From an uncultured Nitrospina sp. (GTDB taxonomy: Bacteria > Nitrospinota > Nitrospinia > Nitrospinales > VA-1), in the NCBI GenBank assembly GCA_913044145.1, contig CAJWOD010000016.1, forward strand, positions 1 to 14,712: 14,712 nucleotides of DNA, in the 5' to 3' direction. How positions within the stretch are numbered: the stretch's first letter is position 1; each line of letters starts with the position of its first letter. Positions 6,974 to 14,576 of this stretch are shown here, piece by piece. The notes below the pieces were generated by a model. The model made no database searches. It saw only the letters and a program-made list of their open reading frames with translations, and had not been told where the DNA came from. A program made the position numbers and the translations under genes.

Positions 6974-7630
6974 TTATCTGGAGAAACTCGCTTTCAATAC
7001 TTCAATGATCATTGGGAACGTTTCCTGACTAAGAAACAGTACCGAATAGTTAATCGGGTACACTAATATGGTACCGAGGATACCTGTGTTAGCAAATTGA
7101 TCCAGCAGAAAAACACCTAAAATCAAAATTGCCCCAAACTTGTCCACACTTGTTAATTTTTCCGCAACGTTCTCAGGAACCATTCCTTTTAGCACACTTG
7201 ACCCATCCAGAGGATAAATCGGAAGCATATTGAAGACCGCTAAGGCAACATTGATCCATATACCATAAGCTAAAATAACAAACAAATAAGAAAAATCAGG
7301 CGAAATCAGACGTATAAAAAAACTGCAAAACACCGCCAAAGCAATATTTGAGAGAGGACCAGCAATTGCTACATACATCATATCTCGTTGAGGATTCTGA
7401 AAGTTTCGCCAATCCACCGGAACCGGTTTGGCCCAGCCAAAACCAACAAAATAAAAAAATAGCACTCCTGTAATATCCAGATGGCGGATGGGATTGAACG
7501 ATAAACGACCCGACCGTTGTGCAGTATCATCCCCCAAAAGAAGGGCCATTCTCCCATGCGAATATTCGTGAACGGTTAAAGAAAACAAAATAACCGGGGT
7601 CATCAATACCATTAATTGAGTTTTGGTCAA
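6974..7630 (-). CDS. site-2 protease family membrane metalloprotease (M50)
   Basis: A 218-residue integral membrane zinc protease of the M50 (site-2 protease) family, short form without a PDZ domain. The zinc-binding H-E-Y-S-H is at residues 21-25 in the first membrane segment. The family's N-P-I-R-H-L-D-I-T-G block is at 46-55, G-W-A-K-P-V-P-V at 65-72, and the third zinc ligand region N-M-L-P-I-Y-P-L-D-G at 134-143. Several hydrophobic segments follow, at about 90-108, 115-136 and 164-200. The start is TTG at 7630, supported by AAGAGG eight bases upstream; there is no nearby in-frame ATG before the conserved N-terminal segment. The stop lies nine bases before trpS, a pairing seen in many bacteria. 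The substrate is not known for this subfamily and cannot be inferred here. Confidence 0.92.
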   Translation of the reverse strand: MTKTQLMVLMTPVILFSLTVHEYSHGRMALLLGDDTAQRSGRLSFNPIRHLDITGVLFFYFVGFGWAKPVPVDWRNFQNPQRDMMYVAIAGPLSNIALAVFCSFFIRLISPDFSYLFVILAYGIWINVALAVFNMLPIYPLDGSSVLKGMVPENVAEKLTSVDKFGAILILGVFLLDQFANTGILGTILVYPINYSVLFLSQETFPMIIEVLKASFSR

Positions 7631-7826
7631 ACTGAATGCCTCTTGGTTTAAATGCTTAATTGGCGAGAATCAGGCTACCGCGTAAAAATTAGCGGGGTTG
7701 TCACGAGGTAAAATCCTAAACTGGCAACACTTTAACACATATACCAGCCTCCGATAAACCATTTCATATCTGGGTGGCCCAGTATTAAACTTAGTTTTAA
7801 TTTCCTTCGTTATTAAGTAGGTAAAA
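7631..7826 (-). other. 196-base leader region before the protease-trpS operon
   Basis: No tRNA, terminator or clear sigma70 promoter is seen here. Read on the minus strand it holds a 5-bp hairpin CTGGG-CCA-CCCAG (7782-7770). Next comes an 11-codon frame with two Trp codons (MKWFIGGWYMC, 7767-7732) that lacks an SD, and then GGAGG at 7752-7748. A second 22-codon frame starts at GTG 7738, nine bases after that GGAGG. A weaker hairpin with a CCGC/GCGG stem lies at 7695-7678. Whether any of this is a trp-responsive leader is speculation; the elements are small enough to be chance. Confidence 0.3.
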
Positions 7827-8564
7827 TTATTCAGATTTGGTCTTAGCGTATTTCTGGTAGGTATAAATCGCCGAGCTTTTAGCCAAGAAAAACCCTAGAG
7901 AACCTTCTCTAAATCCTTGTTTTAAAACAAAATTTTTAAAAAAATTAAAGAGTGGGCGTAAGTAAATATGCGTCCAGTTTGCACGGAATCCTATTGCCCT
8001 TTTTTCTTGCGCATATAGTGTGGAGTAGCGGTCCTGACGCTGAAGATAGTCCTCACGATTGTAATAGGAATAATGAACCAAAGCATTTTTTAGGGTGCCT
8101 GTATTTTCATCCGAGACCAACCTTTCATGCACCTGGGATTCACTGAATGAAACCTTTTCTTTGTTATACAATCGTAATATTTGGTCTGGATACCAACCGC
8201 CAAAGCGAACCCATCGGTCTCCGAAGTAATTTTTTCTTGGAAACTGATAGGCCGGATATTGCGGTCCTTCTTTAAGAACTTTTTGGATTTCCTCAGCGAA
8301 TGCGGAGGTCACCACCTCATCAGCATCTATATTTAATATCCAACGATTTTTCGCATGCATTGCGCAAATATTCTTCTGCTTCCCATATCCGTGCCAACTT
8401 TCATTGAATATCTGTTCTGTATGCTGCCGACAAATTTCTACGGTACGGTCGGTGCTGTTTGTATCTACTACAACAATTTCATCGGCCCATTTCAGACTTT
8501 CTAGACAACGGCCAATATTTTTTTCTTCATTTTTGGTGATGATGGTTACACTTAGGTTTTCCAT
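7827..8564 (-). CDS. family 2 glycosyltransferase, WaaE/KdtX-like
   Basis: A 245-residue GT-A glycosyltransferase. It starts M-E-N-L-S-V-T-I-I-T-K-N-E-E-K-N-I, the nucleotide-sugar binding N-terminus of family 2 enzymes. It continues with L-x-S-L-K-W-A-D-E-I-V-V-V-D-T-N-S-T-D-R (acidic D34 and D39) and has the metal-binding motif in N-I-D-A-D-E-V (D80, D82). The downstream P-R-K-N-Y-F-G-x-R-W-V-R-F-G-G-W-Y-P-D block followed by V-H-E-R-L is characteristic of the WaaE/KdtX group. Members add a glucose to the inner core of lipopolysaccharide from the cytoplasmic face of the inner membrane. The sugar and acceptor here are inferred from the family. There is no signal peptide; the C-terminal part has amphipathic, aromatic helices that could sit on the membrane. 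AAAGAG lies seven bases before the ATG. No LPS genes adjoin it, so it stands alone with its own promoter. Confidence 0.88.
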   Translation of the reverse strand: MENLSVTIITKNEEKNIGRCLESLKWADEIVVVDTNSTDRTVEICRQHTEQIFNESWHGYGKQKNICAMHAKNRWILNIDADEVVTSAFAEEIQKVLKEGPQYPAYQFPRKNYFGDRWVRFGGWYPDQILRLYNKEKVSFSESQVHERLVSDENTGTLKNALVHYSYYNREDYLQRQDRYSTLYAQEKRAIGFRANWTHIYLRPLFNFFKNFVLKQGFREGSLGFFLAKSSAIYTYQKYAKTKSE

Positions 8565-8595
8565 TGATGCTCTTTAACCTTAACTATTTGATTTA

Positions 8596-8604
8596 ATTAT
8601 AACA
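8596..8604 (-). promoter_or_regulatory. extended -10 promoter of the glycosyltransferase gene
   Basis: On the minus strand TGT-TATAAT (8604-8596) is a perfect -10 box with the extended TGn element and no good -35. Initiation would be near 8589, about 25 bases before the ATG at 8564. It lies in the 260-base divergent region (8565-8824), where I see no gene and no convincing plus-strand promoter. Confidence 0.5.
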
Positions 8605-8824
8605 CTCTGGATTCTTTTAACTATCTAATTTTACTGTTTTCCTAGAGTATTATGTTACGATTAGTAGAAAAATGAAGAAGTAAACAAACAAATTTCTTTT
8701 ATTGAATCGGCAGTAAGTTTTTCAAGTTATATCAGAACCGTACCGTGAAAAATTATTGACCTCATTTTTGCTTAGGGTGCATTACCTCAAATACTCTGCT
8801 AGTTAAATAAACTGCAAATTAAAT

Positions 8825-9709
8825 ATGATTGAACAATACCTGCAAGTAGCTCTTGAATTATTGAAAGAAATCTGGTTCCAGCTGGACTCTTTACTGGGTC
8901 TCGAGGAAACCATAGCTTTCAAACTAATTAAACTCTATCTACTCGAGCTTCAGGACACCCCCATCTATACGGGAATAGCTTTTGCCATGCTCGTCCTTAT
9001 CCTTCTCGGATTATACAGAGCAAGAAGTATTGTTCGAGAACGCGAACGTAAGAAGGTAGAAAAATTGATAGAGGAAATGGATGAAGAAGACTACGATGAA
9101 ATTCACGTGGATACCCAGAAAGTTATGGGAAGTGATGAGAAAGAGTTCAAACTGGAACCCATTAGTCCAGCTTTGGCAAATCCAAGTTTAAATAAAAATC
9201 TAAATAAATTCCAAAGGTTCGACTTTGACAGTAAAGACAGTAATAAAGAAGACGCATCGCATGAATCAACAAATAATAAATTAAATAAACAATTAGAAGG
9301 TGTACAAGAAAGTACTCCGTCAACTAAAGATCTCAACAACGCGGCTAGTGACGATAATTTTTACCGGGAAAAAGAAATATCTACAGAAGAAATTTCCAAA
9401 GAACCAGTAATGGCAAAAGTTAATGAATCCATTAATGACCCGGAATCTAAAACAAATTACTCCATTAATAACAACTCTGGAGGAGAAGTTGATAGCCTTA
9501 TGAATCGGCTAAAAGATTTACAGGCTATTCTGAACATTGGAGATACGTCGTCGACAGTTGAATCTAATATTCGTTCAGCGGGTGCCCCCCCCTTTTTAGA
9601 GAAACAAAACTTTACACGAAAATCACCTAAAGTCACTTTGAAAGATAACAAAAAATATATAAAAGCACTGGAGTCCCTTATATTTTTGGAAGACCAGAAA
9701 AAACACTAA
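8825..9709 (+). CDS. single-pass membrane protein with long acidic disordered tail
   Basis: I do not recognise this 294-residue protein. Residues 1-42 are rich in Leu/Glu and look like amphipathic helices. A single membrane segment spans about 47-64 (I-Y-T-G-I-A-F-A-M-L-V-L-I-L-L-G-L-Y) and is followed by a positively charged stretch, R-A-R-S-I-V-R-E-R-E-R-K-K (65-77), which suggests the C-terminal part faces the cytoplasm. An acidic patch E-E-M-D-E-E-D-Y-D-E (83-92) leads into about 120 residues of Asn/Ser/Glu/Lys-rich, probably disordered linker. Two short helical blocks end the protein: E-V-D-S-L-M-N-R-L-K-D-L-Q-A-I-L (221-236) and K-K-Y-I-K-A-L-E-S-L-I-F-L-E-D (276-290). The MinD/FlhG-like gene follows after 36 bases, so I infer that the two products act together. 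No SD is seen before the ATG. A C8T5 run lies within the gene. Confidence 0.7.
   Translation: MIEQYLQVALELLKEIWFQLDSLLGLEETIAFKLIKLYLLELQDTPIYTGIAFAMLVLILLGLYRARSIVRERERKKVEKLIEEMDEEDYDEIHVDTQKVMGSDEKEFKLEPISPALANPSLNKNLNKFQRFDFDSKDSNKEDASHESTNNKLNKQLEGVQESTPSTKDLNNAASDDNFYREKEISTEEISKEPVMAKVNESINDPESKTNYSINNNSGGEVDSLMNRLKDLQAILNIGDTSSTVESNIRSAGAPPFLEKQNFTRKSPKVTLKDNKKYIKALESLIFLEDQKKH
9585..9597 (+). repeat. C8T5 homopolymer tract inside the membrane protein gene
   Basis: Eight Cs (9585-9592) followed by five Ts (9593-9597) lie at codons 254-258. It is the longest G/C homopolymer I see in this AT-rich window. Loss of one C brings a TAG into frame at once (product about 257 residues). Gain of one C leads to a TAA about twelve codons later. 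Either change would remove the conserved-looking C-terminal helix. Confidence 0.8.
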
Positions 9710-9745
9710 GGCGTTAAAAATTATTTTTTTATTATTTCAGATTAA

Positions 9746-10723
9746 ATGACATCAAAAGTTAACATTATCGCGGTCGGTGGCGGCAAGGGTGGTATAGGGA
9801 AAAGTGTCGTTTGCACAAACCTCGCGATTGGAATGGCTTTGAGTGGTCAAAAAGTTGTTCTAATTGACACTGATTTTGGCGCATCCAATCTTCACGCCTT
9901 ACTTGGAATAAATAACCCGGCTCACGGATTTCAAGATTTTTTTAAAGAAAACTTTTCCGACAGACAATCTCTATTAATTGATACAGGTATCAGTAATTTA
10001 AAATTTGTAAGCGGAGCTGGAGATAACCCCGGAAGTGCGAATATCGACGCCGATAAAGTCAATACTATAATTTCTTTTATAAAAAACTTAGAGGCGGACA
10101 CGATACTTTTGGATTTAGGACCAGGTACTAATTTCAACGTAATCGATTTCTTTAATATCAGTATGCAAAGTGTAGTCCTAACAACACCAGAAATAACCTC
10201 TGTAATGAAAACTTTTAGCTTTATCCGCTCAGTTTTATTCAGAAGAATCTCATTGGCATTTCAAGATAATCCTGAGATCCAAAAATTAGTAGACCATTCC
10301 AACCCAGCCAACGCAGATATCGAATCCTACACAACAGATCTCCTAATGGAGCGATTTGCAGAGGACTTCCCCGAGCATCTAGACAAATTGCATACTATTA
10401 TAAAAAACTTCACACCTGGCTTGGTTGTTAATCGGGTTCGCAGCAAAAAGGATCTTTTAACGGGGGATAATTTATTAAAGCTTGTAAAAAAATTTCTTAA
10501 ATTGGAAGCCACCTATCTGGGTTACATTATTGAAAGTGATCAGGTCAGAGATTCTGTCGATGAAATGGTACCCTTCCTTATCAAGGATCCACAAAGCACA
10601 CCTTCAGAAAACCTGCAACAAATTATCGGCTCACTCACAAATGCTGATCTCGAATTCGTAAAGCGCGATGGTAAAATTTTTGTCTCCAAAGAAGTACGAC
10701 TTTCATCAGGCTGGGAAGCCTAG
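9746..10723 (+). CDS. MinD/ParA-family ATPase, FlhG-like
   Basis: A 325-residue P-loop ATPase of the SIMIBI MinD/ParA/FlhG group. The deviant Walker A motif reads G-G-G-K-G-G-I-G-K-S (11-20), with both the signature Lys14 and the P-loop Lys19. Switch I region V-V-L-I-D-T-D-F-G-A-S-N-L-H (37-50) and Walker B T-I-L-L-D-L-G-P-G (119-127) follow in order. The N-F-N-V-I-D-F-F and L-T-T-P-E segments match the FlhG/MinD subgroup common in deltaproteobacteria. Such ATPases dimerise on ATP and position flagella, pili, division sites or other complexes. The C-terminus (V-K-R-D-G-K-I-F-V-S-K-E-V-R-L-S) shows no amphipathic membrane-targeting helix like that of MinD, so the upstream single-pass membrane protein may supply the anchor. 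No minE, flhF or flagellar gene is in the window. No SD is visible before the ATG. Family is sure; cargo is unknown. Confidence 0.9.
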   Translation: MTSKVNIIAVGGGKGGIGKSVVCTNLAIGMALSGQKVVLIDTDFGASNLHALLGINNPAHGFQDFFKENFSDRQSLLIDTGISNLKFVSGAGDNPGSANIDADKVNTIISFIKNLEADTILLDLGPGTNFNVIDFFNISMQSVVLTTPEITSVMKTFSFIRSVLFRRISLAFQDNPEIQKLVDHSNPANADIESYTTDLLMERFAEDFPEHLDKLHTIIKNFTPGLVVNRVRSKKDLLTGDNLLKLVKKFLKLEATYLGYIIESDQVRDSVDEMVPFLIKDPQSTPSENLQQIIGSLTNADLEFVKRDGKIFVSKEVRLSSGWEA

Positions 10724-10850
10724 CTTTACCCATCAAAATCATTCAAATTATATTAGAAAAACCCTTAATGTTTTCTTAATAATATTTCCCCTCGTTATAT
10801 AGTTTTTTCAGTACAATACCACTTAAATTTTCCTTATTTAATCTATTGAG

Positions 10851-12176
10851 ATGGACATTCAAACTCGATCAATATTATCCCAACTGCTTAATCTAGCTTC
10901 CCATCAAAAAGTTAAACTTTTCGTTGTAGGAGGCACCTTACGCGACCATATAATGCATAAAAATATTTCTGACATTGACCTCACTGGCACAAATGCTGCC
11001 CAATTGGGTATTCATTTTGCGGATTCGTTAAACTTACGGCATATTTCTCTTGACAAAACCCCAGGGCGTTCCACAACTCGTATTATTCTTCCCCAGCAAA
11101 AGCATTTTGACCTCACCGATATGCAAGGAAAAATAATTAATGAGGATTTGGAAAAAAGAGATTTCACCATAAATTCAATGGGGCAAGAACTTTCCGAGTA
11201 CCTCTCAAATAAAAAAACAATAATTGATCTTTATAATGGGAAAAAAGATTTAAATGATTCGATCATCAGAGCCACATCAAAATCTGTATTCCAAGCTGAT
11301 CCATTAAGAATGGTACGTGCATTTCGCTTTGCGGCGAAAATGAACTTTTCAATTGATGAGGAAACATTACAAGGAATTTCTTTATACAGAAAAAATATTT
11401 CAACAGCAGCAGGTGAAAGGGTCTGGCGGGAATTATTATCTTTTTTTGAAGCTGACAATACTGGAGATTTAATTAATTTAATGCAAAATTCAAAACTCCT
11501 CTCCTGTATACTTGCCGAGTTTTCCATAGAATGGGATGAGATTTTAACCTCCTACAAAAGGTTGGAAAATATTATTTCAAATCTTGCTTTATATTTCCCC
11601 AGGCACACCCCCACATTGAAATCTTCAGAAAAAGCATTGCTGAAATTTTCTGTCTTACTGAAGGAAACAGATAAATCTTTATCAATAGGAAATATAAGCA
11701 GAAAAAATTATGGGGTTCAAAATACTTTTAAGACCCTAAAAGCTTTAAAGGCTAGCAATAACGAAATTGCTTTCATTTGCAAATCCATCCAAAATTCGCA
11801 AGTTTTTTCAAACTCATTAACAAGCAACTTAAATAATTCTTCTCTGTATGAATTATGTGTAATAGCAGGTGATCAACTAGTATCAGGTTTACTTTTAAAG
11901 GTTTGCTCTCTTCCCATTATTGACAGATCTGACTTTCAAAAACATGAAAAACTATACTCTTGCATACAGCTTCTTGAATTCTATTTCGGGAGCTATCTTC
12001 CGGTTTTAGGAGAAAAAGCTTTACTAAATGGTAATGATGTAATTAGGATATTTAAGATTTCACCATCTCCAGCATTAGGAAATGTACTTCAAAGTATACA
12101 GCGGGCTCAGGTGCTTGGTGAAATTAAGACTTCTAAAGAAGCAAAAGATCTAGCCGAAAAACTCCTTAAATTGTAG
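10851..12176 (+). CDS. CCA-adding enzyme / poly(A) polymerase family nucleotidyltransferase
   Basis: A 441-residue class II nucleotidyltransferase that adds CCA, CC, A or poly(A) to RNA 3' ends. Seen are F-V-V-G-G-T-L-R-D (24-32), the metal-binding D-I-D-L-T (D41, D43), and the conserved L-E-K-R-D-F-T-I-N-S-M (100-110). The nucleotide-selecting helix D-P-L-R-M-V-R-A-F-R-F-A-A (150-162) follows. Where many relatives carry an HD phosphohydrolase core (L-L-H-D-I-G-K), this protein reads L-L-K-E-T-D-K (269-275), so the HD site is lost. The split into CCA-adding, A-adding or poly(A) polymerase cannot be read reliably by eye, so I leave the symbol empty (cca or pcnB). The ATG at 10851 has no real SD. 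The esterase gene follows after 16 bases. The 127 bases before it show no clear promoter or hairpin. Confidence 0.9.
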   Translation: MDIQTRSILSQLLNLASHQKVKLFVVGGTLRDHIMHKNISDIDLTGTNAAQLGIHFADSLNLRHISLDKTPGRSTTRIILPQQKHFDLTDMQGKIINEDLEKRDFTINSMGQELSEYLSNKKTIIDLYNGKKDLNDSIIRATSKSVFQADPLRMVRAFRFAAKMNFSIDEETLQGISLYRKNISTAAGERVWRELLSFFEADNTGDLINLMQNSKLLSCILAEFSIEWDEILTSYKRLENIISNLALYFPRHTPTLKSSEKALLKFSVLLKETDKSLSIGNISRKNYGVQNTFKTLKALKASNNEIAFICKSIQNSQVFSNSLTSNLNNSSLYELCVIAGDQLVSGLLLKVCSLPIIDRSDFQKHEKLYSCIQLLEFYFGSYLPVLGEKALLNGNDVIRIFKISPSPALGNVLQSIQRAQVLGEIKTSKEAKDLAEKLLKL

Positions 12177-12192
12177 AAGATAAACCGAGACG

Positions 12193-12834
12193 ATGACAAT
12201 TAAATATCAAAATACATTATGGAATAATAAAAAAGTTATTATAGGAAAACCCGAAAATTCAAAGCCTCTCAATATACTCATAGGTTTCCATGGAGCCGAA
12301 TCCACGCCAGAGAATATGCTGGTACAAAGCAATCGTTTAAAACTGGATAATACCATTCTCATATTCCCGGAAGGACCAGTAGACGCAAAAGAAGGGCGCT
12401 GGAGTTGGTGGAAGGATGGTCCTGGACAACCAAAATCGGTCGAAGAATTCTTAGATTTTACAAATCAATTAATTCAAGCAGCTCAAGACCACTTTAAGCC
12501 TTTATCATTAAATCGAATTTCACTTTGGGGATTTTCCCAAGGGGGTGCCGCATCACTCGTCTATGCCCTTCTAGGATCACAAAATATTTATAAGGTGGCT
12601 TCGGTGTGTGGATTTCTTCCAGAACTTCCTTCCACGGATTCAAAAGGTGCATTAACCACACAAATTCTTGGCATATTTGGTTCAAATGATGAGGTAGTAC
12701 CCTCTTTTCTTGCAGACTATGCTCTGGAAGAAATGAAAAAGAAAGGACATTTGATTGAAAGCAAAGAAACGTCACAAACACATGAGTTAAATGCAGAAAA
12801 CCTTAATGATATTTGCATTTTTTTCAATTCATAA
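12193..12834 (+). CDS. alpha/beta-hydrolase, phospholipase/carboxylesterase family
   Basis: A 213-residue cytoplasmic serine hydrolase of the carboxylesterase/acyl-protein thioesterase-like family. Residues 28-34 (I-L-I-G-F-H-G) form the first core strand and oxyanion loop. The nucleophile elbow is G-F-S-Q-G-G with Ser115, and the acid is Asp166 in G-S-N-D-E-V-V-P. The base is His197 in Q-T-H-E-L, so the catalytic triad is complete and in normal order. Trp-rich residues 70-73 (W-S-W-W) lie where the family usually has an aromatic patch near the active site. There is no signal peptide. Substrate is unknown; members hydrolyse short-chain esters or lysophospholipids. It sits 16 bases after the nucleotidyltransferase and 12 before the binding-protein gene, so it belongs to one plus-strand operon, though a functional link to either is not evident. 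Confidence 0.87.
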   Translation: MTIKYQNTLWNNKKVIIGKPENSKPLNILIGFHGAESTPENMLVQSNRLKLDNTILIFPEGPVDAKEGRWSWWKDGPGQPKSVEEFLDFTNQLIQAAQDHFKPLSLNRISLWGFSQGGAASLVYALLGSQNIYKVASVCGFLPELPSTDSKGALTTQILGIFGSNDEVVPSFLADYALEEMKKKGHLIESKETSQTHELNAENLNDICIFFNS

Positions 12835-12846
12835 AGAAATACCCTA

Positions 12847-13785
12847 GTGAAACAAATTTTTATTAAAAAATTTCATATCTCAATTTATTGCCTGTTTTTT
12901 CTAACCTCAGGTTTATTTCAATCTTTGGAGGCAAGCAGTTTTTTTGAACATCAACCCCAAAGAATAATTTCAACTTCACCATCTATTACCGAGATACTTT
13001 TCGAATTAGGGCTGCAAGATCGGATTGTGGCCGTAACAGATTTCTGCATATATCCGGAAGAAGCTTGCCAGCTCCCAAGTATTGGGGGAGTACTAAACCC
13101 TGACATAGAAACAATAGTTTCTCTAGCCCCCGATCTAATAATTCTCCAATCAGACAGTGCAAAGGTGAAAAAAAATATTAAAAGCCTGGGAATTCCAACA
13201 TTGTCAATTCAAGTGAGGACAATTTCAGATATTTTTGAATCGATAAATCGCTTGGGCAAAGAACTTAATTGTCAGGAAGCTGCCAAGAAACTTCTTTTAT
13301 TGTTAAAAAATAAAATTAATTCGTTTAAACAAAGGCTTGCGGGACAGTTACCAAAGAAAGTGTTGTTGCTGCTTGGTGACAGTAGTGATCCTGCTCGCGA
13401 TTTATATGCGGTAGGTCCAGGAACATTTTTAAATGAATTACTTGTACTTTCTGGCGGAAAAAATATTTTAAAAAATTCAAAAGCCCAATACCCTAAGCTA
13501 TCTAAAGAGTATATTATTGAGCAATCACCTGAGATCATTATAGAAGCAGGACCTAAGTCCAATTTATCTCAAAAAGAAATTGATTATAGAGTTAAACAAT
13601 GGAATAGATTCCCTTCCATCCAAGCAGTAAGAGATAAAAGGATATATTTTATTGGTGCAGATTATATTTTGATCCCCGGACCACGTCTTGTGAAAATATT
13701 AGAAAACTTTGCACAAGTAATACATCCAGACTTATTGAAATCCCAAACAGAAAAAATATCTTTTCAGGAAACTGTAAAACCATGA
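12847..13785 (+). CDS. periplasmic cobalamin-type binding protein (BtuF-like)
   Basis: A 312-residue ABC-transporter binding protein of the helical-backbone metal receptor fold (TroA/BtuF class). A signal peptide is clear: K-rich start, hydrophobic core to about residue 26, and probable cleavage after A29 (L-E-A|S-S). The mature part opens with R-I-I-S-T-S-P-S-I-T-E-I-L-F-E-L-G-L. It continues R-I-V-A-V-T-D-F-C-I-Y-P, L-P-S-I-G-G and N-P-D-I-E-T-I-V-S-L-A-P-D-L-I-I, the pattern usual for BtuF-like corrinoid receptors, although heme or siderophore receptors share it. A second domain follows from about residue 165 after a linking helix. The start is a GTG at 12847 with no good SD and no in-frame ATG before the signal peptide. 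The ATPase gene overlaps its end by four bases (ATGA). Corrinoid as substrate is likely but not certain. Confidence 0.85.
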   Translation: MKQIFIKKFHISIYCLFFLTSGLFQSLEASSFFEHQPQRIISTSPSITEILFELGLQDRIVAVTDFCIYPEEACQLPSIGGVLNPDIETIVSLAPDLIILQSDSAKVKKNIKSLGIPTLSIQVRTISDIFESINRLGKELNCQEAAKKLLLLLKNKINSFKQRLAGQLPKKVLLLLGDSSDPARDLYAVGPGTFLNELLVLSGGKNILKNSKAQYPKLSKEYIIEQSPEIIIEAGPKSNLSQKEIDYRVKQWNRFPSIQAVRDKRIYFIGADYILIPGPRLVKILENFAQVIHPDLLKSQTEKISFQETVKP

Positions 13786-14564
13786 CATCCGTAAAAATGG
13801 AGCTGGACAATATTTCTTTTGCCTACGACTCTTTGCCAATTTTAAAAGAGCTATCGCTCGTTATTCAGGAGAGCGATTTTATAGGGCTAATAGGTCCTAA
13901 CGGCTCAGGAAAATCAACACTATTAAAAATAATAGGAGACATTCTTAAACCGGACTCAGGCTGCATAAAGTTCAAAGGTTTCGATACTAGGAGTATCAGC
14001 AAAAAGGTTTTTGCCCAATCGGTTTCCTGGATTTCTCAGGATCACCCCATGGTTTTTCCTTTTAAAGTTTCTGAAGTCGTTTTAATGGGACGCCACCCTC
14101 ATCTTTCTGCTTTATCTTTTGAAAGTCACGAGGATTTTAATATCAGCCAGCGTGCTATGGAAACAACCATGACTTCTGAGTTTTCCGAACGATTTTTTAA
14201 TGAAATCAGTGAGGGGGAAAAACAGCGCGTGATGATTGCCAGTGCCTTGGCGCAGAACCCTGAATTGATGCTTCTCGATGAACCTACATCAGCGTTGGAT
14301 TTAAAATATCAAATTGAAATCATGAATATTCTTAAGAACCTTAATACAAATCATAAAATGACGCTAATTGTGGCCATGCATGATTTAAACCTTGCTTCAC
14401 GTTTTTGTAATAGAATTATCTTAATAAATGAAGGAAAGGTTGTTAGCGATGGCACCCCTCTACAAGTGCTTAAAAAAGATATTCTCGAGCAAGTCTATGG
14501 AATAGATTTAGACCTAGACTTCAAAAACGGTCACACCCTGATTCATCCTAATATCGATAGTTAG
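13782..14564 (+). CDS. ABC transporter ATPase, cobalamin/Fe-chelate uptake (BtuD/FecE-like)
   Basis: A 260-residue ABC ATPase energising import of a cobalamin or Fe-siderophore type ligand from the cytoplasmic side. Walker A G-P-N-G-S-G-K-S-T is at 38-46, Q-loop glutamine Q86 in W-I-S-Q-D-H-P, and Walker B L-M-L-L-D-E-P at 162-168 with catalytic E167. The D-loop S-A-L-D follows, and the H-loop is H200 in A-M-H-D-L-N. The signature motif reads I-S-E-G-E (142-146) instead of the usual L-S-G-G-E/Q; the Ser and last Gly-Glu are kept, so activity is probably retained. The M-G-R-x-P-H block (102-107) is typical of the FecE/BtuD branch. Translation is coupled to the binding-protein gene by an ATGA overlap, and the permease follows after 12 bases. 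Confidence 0.93.
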   Translation: MTSVKMELDNISFAYDSLPILKELSLVIQESDFIGLIGPNGSGKSTLLKIIGDILKPDSGCIKFKGFDTRSISKKVFAQSVSWISQDHPMVFPFKVSEVVLMGRHPHLSALSFESHEDFNISQRAMETTMTSEFSERFFNEISEGEKQRVMIASALAQNPELMLLDEPTSALDLKYQIEIMNILKNLNTNHKMTLIVAMHDLNLASRFCNRIILINEGKVVSDGTPLQVLKKDILEQVYGIDLDLDFKNGHTLIHPNIDS

Positions 14565-14576
14565 GGTAATTTTCAA

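Noticed and set aside
7671..7697. Plus-strand GGCTACCGCG followed by GCGGGG, recalling the T-box sequence of tRNA-responsive leaders
   Set aside because: It lies on the strand opposite to trpS and no plus-strand synthetase gene follows; no stem I or specifier loop is visible, and the match is short.
7770..7782. CTGGG-TGG-CCCAG hairpin as a rho-independent terminator
   Set aside because: The stem has only five pairs and neither strand has a T-run directly after it.
8756..8785. TTGACC at 8756 as the -35 of a promoter for the membrane protein gene
   Set aside because: No -10 match better than three of six bases is found at 16-19 bases spacing.
10724..10850. Possible terminator or regulatory RNA between the MinD-like gene and the nucleotidyltransferase
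   Set aside because: The AT-rich stretch has T-runs but no adjoining GC stem and no recognisable tRNA or riboswitch element.
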